Shown: positions 59,001-64,000 of the stretch, piece by piece
How positions within the stretch are numbered: position 1 is the first letter of the stretch
Layout: every line of letters starts with the position of its first letter
NCBI RefSeq assembly: GCF_964340395.1
Contig: NC_135564.1
Span: forward strand, 6,490,361-6,554,360
Source: Glandiceps talaboti
Taxonomy: Eukaryota; Hemichordata; Enteropneusta; Spengelidae
Length of the DNA stretch: 64,000 bases
Reading direction: 5' to 3'
The notes under the pieces: model-generated
Database searches by the model: none
Seen by the model: only the letters and a program-made list of their open reading frames with translations
What the model was told of the DNA's origin: nothing
Translations under genes and position numbers: made by a program

Positions 59001-59481
59001 TAGACATCTTGGAATGCTTTTACCACATAAAACTGGTAGACTATCTTTTTAAGTACTCTATTTATCTTTACATAAAACATTTTGCATTCTCAATAATTTT
59101 TTTAAATTTCAACTTTCTATAAATTCCACCATTTTTCCTTTTGTCTTCCTAAGTGAAATACTGGAAGTACACAAATATTGAGTATTAAAATACCCTGTAC
59201 ATAATTAACCCTAAATAGACTACGTAGCTAGAAAAATTTTGAAACTGCTACTGTCCATGTAAGTAAAGTAGCCAACACATGGTTGAAAAACAAATATTTT
59301 AGCCATCACAATTCATTGAAAAAATGCCACAATTGAATAGACGAACTTTATAGTGGAATGCTAATGATATCTGATAAAACTGGATTGAAATATATAGTAA
59401 CTTTAATTTTAAAACTATTCTTTTCTTTGTTAACGTTGTGACCATATATGGGACAACAACAACAGCAGCCATAATCACCGA
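56001..59481 (-). other. Presumed MEIOC 3' UTR/flank
   Basis: No coding sequence seen downstream of the MEIOC stop. Minus-strand AATAAA hexamers occur near 58982, 58867, 58738 and 58069, so the 3' end cannot be fixed. 58185-58372 holds four copies of a roughly 50-bp unit, AAGTATAATGAGAGATTTAA then CTTTCTCTGAGCCATTTC. Confidence 0.5.

Positions 59482-64000
<4,519 letters not shown>

Overview
This is a low-GC, intron-rich nuclear window from a metazoan. No operons, ribosome binding sites or bacterial-type genes are present. Spliced genes with metazoan orthologues, many microsatellites and minisatellites, small foldback elements, a tRNA-derived SINE and retrotransposon relics suggest an invertebrate, probably marine (a non-vertebrate deuterostome or a lophotrochozoan). 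The phylum cannot be fixed from the sequence alone. Gene models below were assembled by hand from splice sites, reading phase and remembered family features; no alignment was run.

Layout. (1) 481-4502, minus strand: a complete three-exon gene for a 244-residue protein with a short basic cytosolic N-terminus, one membrane segment, a Ser/Thr-rich stalk and a C-terminal Link (hyaluronan-binding type) domain. This type II arrangement is unusual and is the most interesting protein in the window. Its introns hold two foldback elements, one carrying an integrase-like fragment. (2) 4.6-15 kb: no convincing gene; repeat elements, a roughly 50-bp minisatellite, and possibly the 3' UTR of the next gene. 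(3) 15058-38201, minus strand: STARD3, twelve exons, with MENTAL domain, phospho-FFAT-like motif and START domain. Its 14.6-kb first intron carries a SINE, MITEs, LINE relics, a pair of DR1 sites and a 193-bp tandem duplication. (4) 38202-38994: a compact putative bidirectional promoter. (5) 38995-47324, plus strand: UBXN4, eleven exons including a 29-nt microexon; the 3' UTR may run to about 49.17 kb. (6) 49.3-59.4 kb: an uncertain cluster of minus-strand ORFs, a minisatellite, palindromes and a long presumed 3' flank. (7) 59482-64000 (continues past the window), minus strand: the C-terminal half of MEIOC, four exons seen.

The genes do not form one pathway. STARD3 works at late endosome/ER contacts in sterol transport. 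UBXN4 is an ER-anchored p97/VCP adaptor in ERAD. MEIOC is a germ-cell meiotic regulator. The Link protein is a predicted cell-surface glycan receptor. Much of the non-coding sequence consists of short inverted-repeat elements, several recurring within the window.
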